From the NCBI GenBank assembly GCA_014804485.1, contig JAAUZT010000028.1, positions 70,363 through 129,698 of the forward strand: a stretch of 59,336 nucleotides of DNA. Direction: 5' to 3'. The notes beneath the pieces were generated by a model, which made no database searches, was not told the DNA's origin, and worked only from the letters and a program-made list of their open reading frames with translations. Below are positions 1 through 10,400 of the stretch, one piece after another. Numbering within the stretch: the stretch's first letter is position 1; every line of letters begins with the position of its first letter. Made by a program: the position numbers and the translations under genes. The stretch comes from Lachnospiraceae bacterium (GTDB lineage Bacteria; Bacillota; Clostridia; Lachnospirales; Lachnospiraceae).

Positions 1-768
1 ATGCCTAAGAAGCTGAACTTCTTTGAAGCGGCGATACGAAGCGAGTTAAAGAATTATATTCAGAGAGGTAAAGTGGATATTTTTATCACTTATGAAGATC
101 TCACAGAGTCTAATGTATGCGTGAAGTATAATAAGGAGCTGGCGGCGGAATACATGAGCTATCTGACACAGATGGCGGAAGATTTTGCGCTGGATAACGA
201 TATCCGTGTCTCTACGCTATCCAGATATCCGGAAGTGTTCAGCATGGAGGAGCAGACGGTTGACGAAGAGGAACTGTGGCAGCTTCTAAGCGAGGCCATC
301 AAGGGTGCGGCGGAAGGATTTGTGGAGACCCGGATCAAGGAAGGCGAAAACCTCAAAAACGACTTGGTGGAGAAGCTGGACGGCATGCTCACTCACGTGG
401 ATTATATTACGGAACGTTCACCGCAGATCATTGCAGAGTACCGGCAGAAACTGGAAGAGAAAGTGAAAGAGCTGATCGAGGATGTGAAAGTGGACGAAAG
501 CCGGCTGCTTATGGAGGTCACGATCTTTGCGGATAAGGTGTGTGTGGATGAAGAACTGGTGCGCCTTAGAAGTCATATAGAGACCACAAGGGAAAATCTC
601 GTTCAGGGTGGCAGCATCGGGCGTAAACTTGATTTTATTGCGCAGGAGATGAATCGTGAGGCAAATACGATTTTGTCTAAAGCCAACGATTTAGAGATAT
701 CCAACCGTGCCATTGAGTTAAAGACGGAGATTGAGAAGGTGCGGGAGCAGATTCAGAATATTGAGTAG
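1..768 (+). CDS. yicC: YicC/YloC family endoribonuclease, 5' end missing
   Basis: YicC/YloC proteins are conserved RNA-binding endoribonucleases of about 290 residues. Here 255 residues are present and the reading frame is open at base 1, so the usual N-terminal SMTGFG-type start lies upstream of the window and the ATG at base 1 is probably internal. The C-terminal half shows the conserved pattern IGRKLDFIAQEMNREANTI followed by a helix ending in a glutamate-rich segment, which is the family signature (DUF1732). It is followed after 15 bases by remA and then gmk, the standard clostridial order. The identification is firm; the cellular RNA target is not known from sequence. Confidence 0.93.
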   Translation: MPKKLNFFEAAIRSELKNYIQRGKVDIFITYEDLTESNVCVKYNKELAAEYMSYLTQMAEDFALDNDIRVSTLSRYPEVFSMEEQTVDEEELWQLLSEAIKGAAEGFVETRIKEGENLKNDLVEKLDGMLTHVDYITERSPQIIAEYRQKLEEKVKELIEDVKVDESRLLMEVTIFADKVCVDEELVRLRSHIETTRENLVQGGSIGRKLDFIAQEMNREANTILSKANDLEISNRAIELKTEIEKVREQIQNIE

Positions 769-783
769 AGAGAGGAACCGGAT

Positions 784-1044
784 ATGGGCAGGCTGATCCA
801 CATAGGCTTCGGCAATGTTGTAAATACGGGCAAGATCATCGCCATTGTAAGTCCCGATTCCGCACCTATCAAGCGTATGGTGCAGAAGGCGAAGGAATCC
901 GGCATGGCAATTGACGCTACACAGGGACGTAAGACAAAAGCGGTGTTGGTGATGGAGAACAGTCAGATCGTGTTATCGGCGCTGCTTCCGGAAACCATAT
1001 CGGGCAGAGCACAGGCAGAAAGCGGGGAGACAGATGAAACGTAA
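784..1044 (+). CDS. remA: RemA-like regulator (DUF370)
   Basis: This 86-residue protein matches the RemA/DUF370 family, small DNA-binding proteins that activate extracellular matrix and osmoprotection genes in Bacillus subtilis. The segment HIGFGNVVNTGKIIAIVSPD and the later DATQGRKTKAVLVM are hallmark blocks. It sits between yicC and gmk, as in most Firmicutes, and its end overlaps the gmk start by 11 bases, implying translational coupling. RemA proteins form oligomeric rings that wrap DNA; whether this copy controls matrix genes here is inference. The tail after residue 75 (AQAESGETDET) is not conserved in the family. Confidence 0.93.
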   Translation: MGRLIHIGFGNVVNTGKIIAIVSPDSAPIKRMVQKAKESGMAIDATQGRKTKAVLVMENSQIVLSALLPETISGRAQAESGETDET

Positions 1045-1657
1045 GGGCATATTGATCGTTGTTTCCGGATTTTCGGGAGCGGGCAAGGGCACTTTGGTAA
1101 AGAAACTGATAGAAGAGTACGAGGGCTACGCATTATCCATTTCGGCCACGACCAGACAGCCCAGACCGGGAGAAGAGGACGGCAGAGAATACTTTTTCCT
1201 GCAAAAGGAACAATTCGAGCGTAAGATCGCTGAGAACGGGCTGATTGAATATGCCTGTTATTGTGAAAACTATTACGGTACGCCGCGGGAATATGTAGAA
1301 CAGCAGCTTACGGACGGCAAGGATGTGATTCTGGAGATTGAGATCCAGGGTGCGCTTAAGATCAAGAAGCAGTATGAAGACGCATTACTTCTCTTTGTCA
1401 TGCCGCCGAACGCAGAAGAGCTCAGGCGCAGGCTGGAAGGCAGAGGTACCGAGACGCAGGAAGTGATCGACAAGCGGATGCGCCGCGCCGCAGAGGAGGC
1501 GGAGGGGATCGAAGCGTACGATTTCATTGTGATCAACGATGATCTGGATATCTGTGTCGGACAGCTTCATGAAATCATTACGGCAGCTCATAACACTCCT
1601 GATAGAAATAAGGAGTTTATAGAAAATATCAGAACAGAATTGGAAGGAGAAAAATAA
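1034..1657 (+). CDS. gmk: Guanylate kinase
   Basis: Cytosolic guanylate kinase phosphorylates GMP to GDP with ATP. The 207-residue product has the P-loop SGFSGAGKGT at residues 11-20, the GMP-binding block ISATTRQPRPGEEDGREYFF, and the lid and C-terminal helices of the family, at normal length. The start overlaps remA and the TAA stop shares a base with the rpoZ ATG (TAATG), so it is part of the yicC-remA-gmk-rpoZ-rimO operon. Nothing unusual is seen in the catalytic residues. Confidence 0.97.
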   Translation: MKRKGILIVVSGFSGAGKGTLVKKLIEEYEGYALSISATTRQPRPGEEDGREYFFLQKEQFERKIAENGLIEYACYCENYYGTPREYVEQQLTDGKDVILEIEIQGALKIKKQYEDALLLFVMPPNAEELRRRLEGRGTETQEVIDKRMRRAAEEAEGIEAYDFIVINDDLDICVGQLHEIITAAHNTPDRNKEFIENIRTELEGEK

Positions 1658-1902
1658 TGTTACATCCATCTTATGCAGACCTGATTAAGGTCGTAAACAG
1701 TCAGGTAGAGGAAGGGGAAGATCCTGTAGTAAGCAGCAGATATTCCATCGTAATGGCTACGTCCAAGCGGGCGAGACAGATTATCGCAGGAGATGAAGGT
1801 CTGGTGGAATGCAAAGGCAAGAAACCGCTCTCTGTTGCTGTAGAGGAATTGAATCAGGGCAAGGTGAAAATCACAAGTGAAGAAGATTCCGACGAAGAGT
1901 AA
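1657..1902 (+). CDS. rpoZ: RNA polymerase omega subunit
   Basis: This is an 81-residue omega subunit, the small assembly and stability factor of RNA polymerase that contacts the beta' subunit. The block YSIVMATSKRARQII is the conserved MOR1-like core. Its ATG overlaps the gmk stop codon and its 3' end overlaps the rimO start, so the three genes are tightly coupled. The length is typical for clostridial omega. The acidic tail (EEDSDEE) is common in the group. Confidence 0.96.
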   Translation: MLHPSYADLIKVVNSQVEEGEDPVVSSRYSIVMATSKRARQIIAGDEGLVECKGKKPLSVAVEELNQGKVKITSEEDSDEE

Positions 1903-3241
1903 TAAAAAAGTATTGTTCATATCCTTAGGGTGCGACAAGAATCTGGTGGATTCCGAGATGATGCTGGGAATGCTCGCCGAAGGCGGTTACGAATTTACCG
2001 ATGATGAACGGGAAGCGGATATTGTGGTGGTCAACACCTGCTGTTTCATTAACGATGCCAAAGAAGAGAGCATCAACACGATCCTAGAGATGGCGGAACT
2101 CAAGAAAACAGGTGATATTGAGATCCTGCTGGTAACCGGCTGTCTTGCCCAGCGCTATCGGGAAGAGATCCAGACAGAGATTCCGGAAGTGGATGCGATC
2201 CTCGGCACGATGGCGATCGATGAAGTGGTGAAGGCACTGGACGAAGTGTCCCATGGCATCAGAGAGAATCATTATAAGAGCCTGGACGGGAAACCGCTGA
2301 CCGGCGTGGAGAGGATGGTAACCACCGGAGGGCATTACGCTTACCTGAAGATTGCGGAAGGGTGTGACAAGCACTGCACCTACTGCATCATTCCGAAGGT
2401 ACGGGGTAGTTACCGCAGCGTGCCGATGGAGAGTCTGGTGCAGGAAGCGCGTAAGCTGGCTGAGAGAGGTGTGAAGGAACTGATTCTCGTGGCGCAGGAG
2501 ACGACACTCTACGGTTCGGATATCTACGGACATAAGGCATTGCCGGAGCTTCTGCACAGGCTTTGTGAGATAAGCGGCATTTACTGGGTTAGAATCCTCT
2601 ACTGTTATCCGGAGGAGATCGATGATGAGCTGATCCGTACGATTCGGGATGAAAAGAAGGTCTGTCATTATCTGGATCTGCCGATCCAACATGCTTCCGA
2701 CAGCATATTAAAAAGAATGGGACGCAGAACCGACAGGCAGCAGCTTCAGGATGTCATAGCAAAACTGCGGCGGGAGATCCCCGATATCTGTCTGCGGACG
2801 ACGCTGATTACCGGATTTCCGGGAGAAACGGAAGAAGACCATGAAGAGGTCATGGAGTTTATCGATCGGATGGAATTCGACAGGCTGGGAGTCTTCACTT
2901 ACTCTCAGGAAGAAGATACTCCTGCGGCGATCATGGATGACCAGATACCGGAGGAAATCAAGCAGGAGCGACAGGCGCAGCTTATGGAGCTGCAGCAGGA
3001 AATCGCCTTTGAGGCCGCGGAGAATATGGTCGGTAAAGTGGTCACAGCCATGATCGAGGGAAAGATTGCGGATGAGAATGCGTATGTGGCGCGGACCTAT
3101 AAAGATGCCCCTAACGTGGACGGCTATCTCTTCGTGAATACAGCCAGAGAGCTGATGACGGGAGATTTTGTCAGGGCACGGATAACGGCGTCCAATGAAT
3201 ATGATTTGATTGGAGAATTAGAAGATGAATTTACCCAATAA
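1877..3241 (+). CDS. rimO: Ribosomal protein S12 methylthiotransferase RimO
   Basis: RimO is a radical-SAM enzyme that methylthiolates an aspartate of ribosomal protein S12. The 454-residue product has the N-terminal UPF0004 domain with iron-sulfur cysteines at C19, one of C55/C56, and C89, then the radical-SAM CxxxCxxC motif at C163, C167 and C170 (EGCDKHCTYC), and a C-terminal TRAM domain from about residue 385. The chosen start is a GTG inside rpoZ; the conserved core (KVLFISLGCDKN) begins at residue 11, so a slightly later start cannot be excluded. Its 3' end overlaps pgsA by 17 bases. Confidence 0.95.
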   Translation: MKKIPTKSNKKVLFISLGCDKNLVDSEMMLGMLAEGGYEFTDDEREADIVVVNTCCFINDAKEESINTILEMAELKKTGDIEILLVTGCLAQRYREEIQTEIPEVDAILGTMAIDEVVKALDEVSHGIRENHYKSLDGKPLTGVERMVTTGGHYAYLKIAEGCDKHCTYCIIPKVRGSYRSVPMESLVQEARKLAERGVKELILVAQETTLYGSDIYGHKALPELLHRLCEISGIYWVRILYCYPEEIDDELIRTIRDEKKVCHYLDLPIQHASDSILKRMGRRTDRQQLQDVIAKLRREIPDICLRTTLITGFPGETEEDHEEVMEFIDRMEFDRLGVFTYSQEEDTPAAIMDDQIPEEIKQERQAQLMELQQEIAFEAAENMVGKVVTAMIEGKIADENAYVARTYKDAPNVDGYLFVNTARELMTGDFVRARITASNEYDLIGELEDEFTQ

Positions 3242-3758
3242 ATTGACGATGTTTCGGGTGATATTGATCCCGTTTTTTGTAGTATTCTTGTTGGTTGACA
3301 TAACAACATACGATAAATGGATTGCACTAGCTATTTTCATCGTGGCGAGTCTGACAGACCTGCTGGATGGTAAGATTGCCAGAAAATATAATCTGGTGAC
3401 CAATTTCGGCAAGTTCATGGATCCGTTGGCCGATAAACTGCTTGTGTGTTCCGCATTGATCTGTCTGGTATCGCTTGGGAAGATAGCGGCGTGGATGGTT
3501 ATTGTTATCATAGCAAGAGAGTTCATTATCAGCGGTTTCAGGTTGATCGCATCGGACAACGGCGTAGTGATCGCGGCAAGCTACTGGGGAAAGTTTAAAA
3601 CAACGTTTCAGATGGTTATGATTTGCCTTATGATTGCGGATATCCCGCAGATCAGTCTGGTTACGGATATCGTGATGTGGGCGGCAGTCATCCTGACAGT
3701 TGTTTCTCTGGTTGATTATCTGGTGAAGAATAAAGATGTGATGAAAGATACAAAGTAA
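3225..3758 (+). CDS. pgsA: CDP-diacylglycerol-glycerol-3-phosphate 3-phosphatidyltransferase
   Basis: PgsA makes phosphatidylglycerol phosphate, the committed step to phosphatidylglycerol and cardiolipin, in the cytoplasmic membrane. The 177-residue protein carries the CDP-alcohol phosphotransferase signature DG-x2-AR-x8-G-x3-D-x3-D (from DGKIARKYN to MDPLADK, residues 46-68) and four to five hydrophobic segments. It overlaps rimO and precedes cinA by about 100 bases, the conserved Firmicutes order. Length and motif are normal. Confidence 0.96.
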   Translation: MNLPNKLTMFRVILIPFFVVFLLVDITTYDKWIALAIFIVASLTDLLDGKIARKYNLVTNFGKFMDPLADKLLVCSALICLVSLGKIAAWMVIVIIAREFIISGFRLIASDNGVVIAASYWGKFKTTFQMVMICLMIADIPQISLVTDIVMWAAVILTVVSLVDYLVKNKDVMKDTK

Positions 3759-3859
3759 ACAGTGTGAGAGTTTCTGTATCTGTGTGGAAGCATCGCAGAT
3801 ATGGCGGCTGTGTCTCTGTGAATTGACAGACAGTGTACAGATAGCAGGAATGCTTCAGA

Positions 3860-5143
3860 ATGGATGAGAATATGGTTGTAGAATTGATTTCGGTTGGAAC
3901 GGAAATTCTCTTGGGCAATATTGTGAACACCAATGCGGCATACTTGGCTGAGAAATGTGCCGGTCTGGGGCTTTCCTGCTATTATCAGGATGTGGTCGGT
4001 GATAATGAGCACAGGCTGTACGACACGATCAAGACAGCGCTGTCCAGAGCCGACATATTGCTTTTGTCGGGGGGACTCGGACCGACGCAGGACGATCTGA
4101 CCAAGGAAGTTGCCGCGAAAGTGCTGGGGAAGCCTCTGTATCTGCATGAGCCGAGCAAGGCCGCCATTCAGGAGTTTTTTGAAAAAAGAGGAATGGAGAT
4201 CACGGATAACAACTGGAAGCAGGCGATGGTGCCGGAGGGGTGTACCGTGGTAGATAATCCAAACGGTACGGCGCCGGGCATTATTATGGCAGAGAAAGGC
4301 AAGCATGTGATCCTGATGCCGGGACCGCCGAATGAGATGATTCCGATGTTTGAGACATCTATCATGCCATATTTAAGCGGCTTGCAGTCCTGCGTCATTT
4401 TTTCCCAGACTGTCAAAGTATGCGGCGTGGGGGAGAGCAAGGTCGAGACGATGGTGCAGGACCTGATCGATCAGCAGACCAATCCGACGATAGCGACTTA
4501 TGCTAAGACGGGCGAAGTGCATCTGCGCGTGACGGCAAGAGCCGAGGATGAGAAGGCAGCCAGAAAACTGGTTAAGCCGATGGTGAAGGAATTAAAAGGA
4601 CGGTTTGGCAATCATATCTATACGACGGATGATGATGTGACATTGGAGAAGGCAGTGGTGGATCTGCTGCTGGCCAACGAGCTGACGATCAGCACGGTGG
4701 AGTCCTGCACAGGAGGTCTGCTGGCGGCGAGACTTATTAATGTGCCGGGCGTGTCGGAAGTGTTTAAGTCCGGATATATCACATACTCTAATAAGGCGAA
4801 GCGCAGGCTGCTTGGAATTAAAAAGAACCTTCTGATGAAACACGGTGCGGTCAGTGAAGAGATCGCAAGAGAGATGGCGAAGGGAGCGGCGTTAGTGTCC
4901 AAAGCGGATGTGACAGTCAGCATTACCGGAATCGCCGGACCGGAAGGCGGAACGGAAGAAAAGCCGGTCGGGCTTGTGTATATCGGCTGCAACGTCTGTG
5001 GGCGGATCACGGTAAAAGAGTGTCATTTCAGCGGTAACCGCGCTAAGATCAGAGATAATACGGTTTCGGCTGCATTATCTTTAATGAGGGAATGTATATT
5101 GCAGTACTACAGTGAAGTGACATTCGGCGGTAAGGACAAGTAG
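3860..5143 (+). CDS. cinA: CinA family protein (nicotinamide nucleotide amidase / competence-damage protein)
   Basis: This is a two-domain CinA: an N-terminal MoeA/MogA-like domain (ISVGTEILLGNIVNTNA, then the GGLGPTQDD loop) and a C-terminal amidase domain (STVESCTGGLLAARL and ITGIAGPEGG), 427 residues in total. CinA proteins deamidate NMN and many also have ADP-ribose pyrophosphatase activity. An ATG four codons in (3872) gives an N terminus closer to the family (MVVELISVGTE); neither start has a strong ribosome binding site. In Bacillus and relatives recA follows cinA directly, but here recA is about 43.7 kb away. Confidence 0.94.
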   Translation: MDENMVVELISVGTEILLGNIVNTNAAYLAEKCAGLGLSCYYQDVVGDNEHRLYDTIKTALSRADILLLSGGLGPTQDDLTKEVAAKVLGKPLYLHEPSKAAIQEFFEKRGMEITDNNWKQAMVPEGCTVVDNPNGTAPGIIMAEKGKHVILMPGPPNEMIPMFETSIMPYLSGLQSCVIFSQTVKVCGVGESKVETMVQDLIDQQTNPTIATYAKTGEVHLRVTARAEDEKAARKLVKPMVKELKGRFGNHIYTTDDDVTLEKAVVDLLLANELTISTVESCTGGLLAARLINVPGVSEVFKSGYITYSNKAKRRLLGIKKNLLMKHGAVSEEIAREMAKGAALVSKADVTVSITGIAGPEGGTEEKPVGLVYIGCNVCGRITVKECHFSGNRAKIRDNTVSAALSLMRECILQYYSEVTFGGKDK

Positions 5144-5184
5144 TTCATCGGAGATTGCGTTAAGAAAGATAAGAGGATAAGCAA

Positions 5185-7110
5185 ATGAGTCAATCGGACC
5201 AGTTTGATAATTATTATAGCGGCAGTGATGACGAGGTGCCGGAGAGCGGTGTAAATGAGGTGGCTGAGACCGGAACGGATGTAGATGTTGTAAGTGAGCC
5301 GGTTGAGGTCTGGACAGATGGGAATATGACGGTCGAGGCCGGTACAACTGAGATCAGGACAGATACAAATGAGGTGATTGAGCTCGGAACGAGTATGAGT
5401 GAGGCAACCGAGACCGGGACAGATGTGATTGAGATTGCTGAGGGAGGAACGGACGGAAGCGATGTAACTGTGAACGAAGTGGACAGTATGGCGGAAAATG
5501 CCGGAAATGATTCCGTAGAAGCAGGACAAAATGGCGGTTCATATGATGGGCAGCCCGACAACAGTCATCCGTACGGTAATATGGATTCATACGGTAACGG
5601 TAATACGTATGACAATAGTGTATCATACAACAACATTACTCCGTACAACAGTAGTGCACCATATAACAGCAATCCGTACGACAATAGTGCACCATACAAT
5701 AACAGCAATCCGTATGGCGGCAGTACACCATATAATAACAGTAATCTGTATGGCGGTAGTACACCATATAACAACAGTAATCCGTATGGCGGTAGTGACC
5801 CATATAGCAACGGTAATCCATACGGCAGCAATGCAGCATACAACAACGGCAATCCGTACGGCAGCAGTTCACCATACAATAGCAGTAATTCGTATGGCGG
5901 CAGTACACCATATAACAACAGTAATCCCTACAGCGGTAATTCCTATAACGACCGACAGGCGCAGAACGCAAATCCATATAATACACAATATAATAACAAT
6001 AATCAATATAATGCGAATGCCTCAAACGGCAATGGATTTTATACCGGACAGCCCTACGGAAATAGCAATCCGCCATATGGAAATAATCAGTACAGTCCTT
6101 ATGCCACACCGCCTAAGAAGAATAATACCGGTCTGATCATAGGCATTGTCATAGGCATTATTGTGCTGTTTCTCATTGCTGTATTTGCGCTTGCATACAA
6201 GTTAGTGACGTATACAACGGAGAAGACCACGAAGCGTAATACTCGTGAAGAATATAATTTCGATTACGACGATGATGATCGGAATAATAATGACTACGAC
6301 GACTATGATCATAACGGGCACCATTACGACCATGATGACTACTATTACTATGACGATGATGATGATTTCTTTGGCGGCTATGATGACGACTATGATTATA
6401 ACTATGATGATTATTTCGATTATGATTATGATGATTACTTCGACTATTACTATAATGATAACAGCGATGATGACCGCTATTACACGCTCCATAATGAGAT
6501 CAGGAGCGATCTGTCCTATTCGGTAAAAATGGAAGACTTCGAGTATGATACCACATATGAGAATGTGGATATTATGGTCACTTATCCGGTCGTTGAAGGC
6601 AAGGATGTTCCCAATCTGGACAAGATCAACAGTACGATCAAGGACGAGATTGACTTTATCACGGAGTATTTCGAAGATGAATATCAGGATTACATGAGTG
6701 ATGACAGCGACTATTTCACCGGGGTTTCAGAGGGATATGTGGCATATATGGATGAAGAGAAACTGAGCATTGTATTCAATGAAACCATATACTGCGACTA
6801 TTTCACTAATGTATTTCTGTACAGTATTAACATTGATATGGAGAATGGAATCATTTTGGATAATGAGAGTCTCTTAAGTATTGATGATGATTTCTCGGTG
6901 GATTTCAGGAAGCGAAGTGAGATCCAGAACAGCGAGACAAGTACCCGCTATCTGGCGATGATGACCGATCAGGAGATTACGAAGCATTTTAAGTCCTCAG
7001 ATATTATCGTCTTCTATACACCTATGGGGATGGAGATCGGATTCAATTATGATGAGGGATGGGTAACGGTTACCTATGAAGATTATGAGAAGTATTTGAA
7101 AGTATTTTAG
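5185..7110 (+). CDS. Low-complexity single-pass membrane protein with Asp/Tyr-rich stalk and RsiV/PdaC-like C-terminal domain
   Basis: This 641-residue protein is built in blocks. Residues 1-120 are acidic with loose repeats around V-x-E-x-GT(D). Residues about 130-300 are a tandem array of PYNNSNPYGGST-type units. One strong membrane helix follows at about 315-338 (GLIIGIVIGIIVLFLIAVFA). Residues about 358-432 consist almost entirely of Asp, Tyr, Asn and His. Residues 435-641 form a folded domain resembling the extracytoplasmic DUF3298/RsiV/PdaC family. With no signal peptide, the Asn/Tyr array would be cytoplasmic and the Asp/Tyr stalk external. No function is assigned; the stalk may bind cations. 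It starts 41 bases after cinA behind AAGAGGATAAGCAA, and a terminator follows. Confidence 0.8.
   Translation: MSQSDQFDNYYSGSDDEVPESGVNEVAETGTDVDVVSEPVEVWTDGNMTVEAGTTEIRTDTNEVIELGTSMSEATETGTDVIEIAEGGTDGSDVTVNEVDSMAENAGNDSVEAGQNGGSYDGQPDNSHPYGNMDSYGNGNTYDNSVSYNNITPYNSSAPYNSNPYDNSAPYNNSNPYGGSTPYNNSNLYGGSTPYNNSNPYGGSDPYSNGNPYGSNAAYNNGNPYGSSSPYNSSNSYGGSTPYNNSNPYSGNSYNDRQAQNANPYNTQYNNNNQYNANASNGNGFYTGQPYGNSNPPYGNNQYSPYATPPKKNNTGLIIGIVIGIIVLFLIAVFALAYKLVTYTTEKTTKRNTREEYNFDYDDDDRNNNDYDDYDHNGHHYDHDDYYYYDDDDDFFGGYDDDYDYNYDDYFDYDYDDYFDYYYNDNSDDDRYYTLHNEIRSDLSYSVKMEDFEYDTTYENVDIMVTYPVVEGKDVPNLDKINSTIKDEIDFITEYFEDEYQDYMSDDSDYFTGVSEGYVAYMDEEKLSIVFNETIYCDYFTNVFLYSINIDMENGIILDNESLLSIDDDFSVDFRKRSEIQNSETSTRYLAMMTDQEITKHFKSSDIIVFYTPMGMEIGFNYDEGWVTVTYEDYEKYLKVF
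5620..5950 (+). repeat. Tandem coding repeats (Pro-Tyr-Asn-Asn / Asn-Pro-Tyr-Gly-Gly)
   Basis: Inside the preceding gene, imperfect tandem units of about 30-36 bases such as CCATATAACAACAGTAAT and CCGTATGGCGGTAGT recur roughly nine to ten times. They encode PYNNSNPYGGST-like motifs. Such arrays change length easily by slippage, so copy number probably differs between strains. Confidence 0.85.
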
Positions 7111-7183
7111 CTGTATTAACATTCGGATATCGGTTGTTTGCGGTATGTGGTGTTATGAAGAAATTTTATGCGGAAAAGAGTTA

Positions 7184-7214
7184 TGCCTGAGCCGGGTGGT
7201 TTGGGCATTTTTTC
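7184..7214 (+). terminator. Rho-independent terminator
   Basis: A 10-bp stem TGCCTGAGCC / GGTTTGGGCA (with G-T pairs) is followed by a run of six T. It ends the transcript of the Asp/Tyr-rich membrane protein. The rest of the gap up to the GH16 gene is AT-rich leader with no other convincing element. Confidence 0.8.
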
Positions 7215-7464
7215 TTTTTACAGGAGATTCTGTTTGCGATAATGGGCGGGATGAGTACATTTATTTGTTCATGTCATGAATTTGATATTTTATAAATAAA
7301 TCTGATATATGTGCTCACATAAAGAAGGTAGAATAGACAAATAATCGGATCATATGAGAACGGGTTTATCACAAACGAATCACACATAAGGAGGGATGTA
7401 AATAACGTATTGTAGATTCAGTGAGTGCAAGACAATGTATGATCAAATAATAGAAGGAGGAGCT

Positions 7465-10400
7465 ATGAAAAGGAAAGTAAACATTTTGATACATAGTATA
7501 ATTCTGATATTTATACTGGCGTTATTTGTGGGCAATTCTGCCGTCCGAGCAGAAGATGAGGTTAAGATCAACTACACAAAATATACAGTGAATATCGGAG
7601 ATGAAGACAATGAACTTCAGCTTAAAATGGAAAACCAGAAAGAAGGAGATAAGAAACCGAGATGGGTCTCCTATAATGTGAATGTGGCGACCGTTGACCA
7701 GAACGGATACGTAACGCCGCTCAGAAAAGGAAGTGCCATCATTTCATCGGGGATCGGTTTCCCGCGTAAGACTTGTGTCGTTACGGTGGTGGATCCTAGC
7801 GTGAAATTAAATAAGTCAGCGGTTACGATCTATCGTTCGGATAAGGAGAATACGCCGGGCAATTCGATCATGCTGACGGCGAAAGTAAACGGAGCTACGA
7901 AAAAGGCAACGGATGTTGTGTGGAGTAGCAGCGATACAAGTGTTGCCAAGGTAGTACCGGACACTAAGGGCAGAGGTGTGGTTACATCTGTGGATGGTGA
8001 GAATGGTAAGGCAGGTGAGGCAGTCATAACGGCCAGAGTAAACGGCAGGACTGCGTCCTGTAAAGTGACCGTTCTGGAGAGCACCATCTCCTTAAATGTC
8101 AACGAGATGCAGCTTAGCACGAAAGGAGCGGGAAGCTCTATCAAGCTGGTTCCTACAGTCGTAGGATCGAAGAAGACGGTTAAGTGGACAAGTAGTGATA
8201 AAACGGTTGCCACAGTAAGTGGCGGCAAAGTAACCGGTAAGAAAGAAGGTACCGCGACCGTGACTGCGAATGCGAACGGTGTGGAAACTATCTGTAATGT
8301 TACTGTGTTGCCAGGGCAGATTTCGATTAATGAGGAGAATGTTCTGCTCTTTGTGACAAATAATGCCTCCGATGAGACAACAGGAGAGACAAAAGAACTG
8401 AAAACCAATGCGGCAAACAACGATGTCGTAACATGGTCTTCCAGTAATGAAAGTGTTGTTACGGTGGCAGACAAAGGCAAGGGCAAGGCTGCAATCACTT
8501 CTGTCGGTGCCGGAACTGCTGTCATAACCGCAACATGTAACGATAAGACAGACACTTGCGTGGTAGAGGTTAAGAATACATCCACATCCATAGCGGAGAA
8601 GGTCGTTCATCTGACAAACAAGGGAACTGCTAATAAGTATACCCTCGGCTATCAGGTGACCGGACGCAATAACAAGGTGACATGGAAGAGCTCTGATACG
8701 AAGGTGGTATCGGTAAGCAAAGGAAAACTCACCGGTAAGAAGGCGGGAAAGGCAACAGTCACCATGACGGCTAACGGCGTTGAGGATAAAGTGCAGGTTA
8801 TCGTACAGGATTACACGCCGACCATCGCGTTAAACCAGAAAGAGTATACGCTGTATACGACAGGAAGTGGCAATAATGTTGCGTTAAAGGCGACTGTCAA
8901 CGGCGCAAATAAGAAGGTCGAGTGGCAGAGCAATAACGCGTCGGTTGCCGAAGTAAATACAAAAGGTAAAGTAACGGCTAAAGCCAAAGGCAGGGCGCTT
9001 ATTACGGCGACAGCAAATGGTGTGACCGCGAAATGCTGGGTCAATGTCAAAGAACCTACGATCATTCTGGAGAAGAATGCGTTGGTGATCAAGCCCGGAG
9101 AAAAAGTGAATCTGTGTGATTATGCATCCATCGAAGTCACAGGCGCCAAACAGTCTGTTACATATAAATCTTCTGATAGCAAGACGGCTACCGTGGATAA
9201 AAAGGGTAATGTAACCGGCAAAAAAGCGGGTGATGTAACGATCTCGATTCAAGCCAACGGTGTAAAAGAGGAATGCGCCGTGACTGTGTCGGAGTGCACA
9301 GAGCATACGTTTGGTGCGCCGGAAACGCTGAGAGTAGCTACCTGTGAAGAGAACGGACTGACTAGCAAAACCTGTACTGTGTGCGGAGGTAAGGAGCAGG
9401 AAATTACGGATCCGTTAGGACATAATTACGGGAGATGGAGCGTATACGCATATTCTACAGAGAATGCAGCAGGTCTTGAGAGACAGGTCTGCACGAGATG
9501 TAAGGCAGAGAATACCAGAATCATTCCTGCGAAGAATAAGGGAGAGCTGGCTTACGGCTATAAGCTTGAGTGGGAAGATGACTTTAACGGCACGGAGTTA
9601 GACAGAAACTCCTGGAATGTAGAACTGCATGAGCCTGGCTGGGTCAATGCGGAATTGCAGGAATATGTGGACTCTGATAAGAACATATATGTTAAGGACG
9701 GCAATCTCGTTATTCAGGCAATCAAGGATGAAACTAAGGCTGACGGAGATCCAGAACAGTATACATCCGGAAGGATCAACACACAGAATAAACATGATTA
9801 TCAGTACGGACGATTTGAGGCGAGGGCTAAGGTACCTAGCGGTAAAGGATTCCTGCCGGCGTTCTGGATGATGCCTACCGTCGAGGGTTACTACGGACAG
9901 TGGCCTCTGTGCGGTGAGATTGACATAATGGAAGTGATGGGGCAAGAGACCAATAAGCTGTACAGCACGTTGCATTTCGGTAATCCTCATACACAGAAGC
10001 AGGGAACTTATGAAGGAGAAGCTGATTTTTCGGAAGACTTCCATGTATATGCGTGCGAGTGGGATCCCGATGAATTCAGGTTCTATGTGGATGACCAGCT
10101 GTTCTATACGGTAAATGATTGGTTTACTAAGAGAGCAGGATTCGGTGAGACAGCATATCCTGCGCCATATGATCAGCCGTTCTATATGATATTGAATCTG
10201 GCTGTTGGCGGAAGCTGGGTAGGCTATCCGGATGAGAATACGGAGTTTGGAGATAATGCGCAGCTTGTTGTGGACTATGTCAGAGTATATCAGAAGGATG
10301 AATATGATACTGATGTAAGTAAAACGGAAGCAGATGTACAGTTTAGAGATCCTTACGAAGGTGGAAACTATATCCTTAACGGTGAGTTTACAGAAGTAGA

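Noticed and set aside
5620..5950. Tandem repeats as CRISPR or a non-coding satellite
   Set aside because: They keep one open frame within a longer gene and encode regular Pro-Tyr-Asn-Asn units.
6202..6492. Reverse-strand Ile/Val-rich frame (96 codons)
   Set aside because: It is the mirror of the Asp/Tyr-rich coding segment (GAT/TAT read backwards gives ATC/ATA) and has no start signals.
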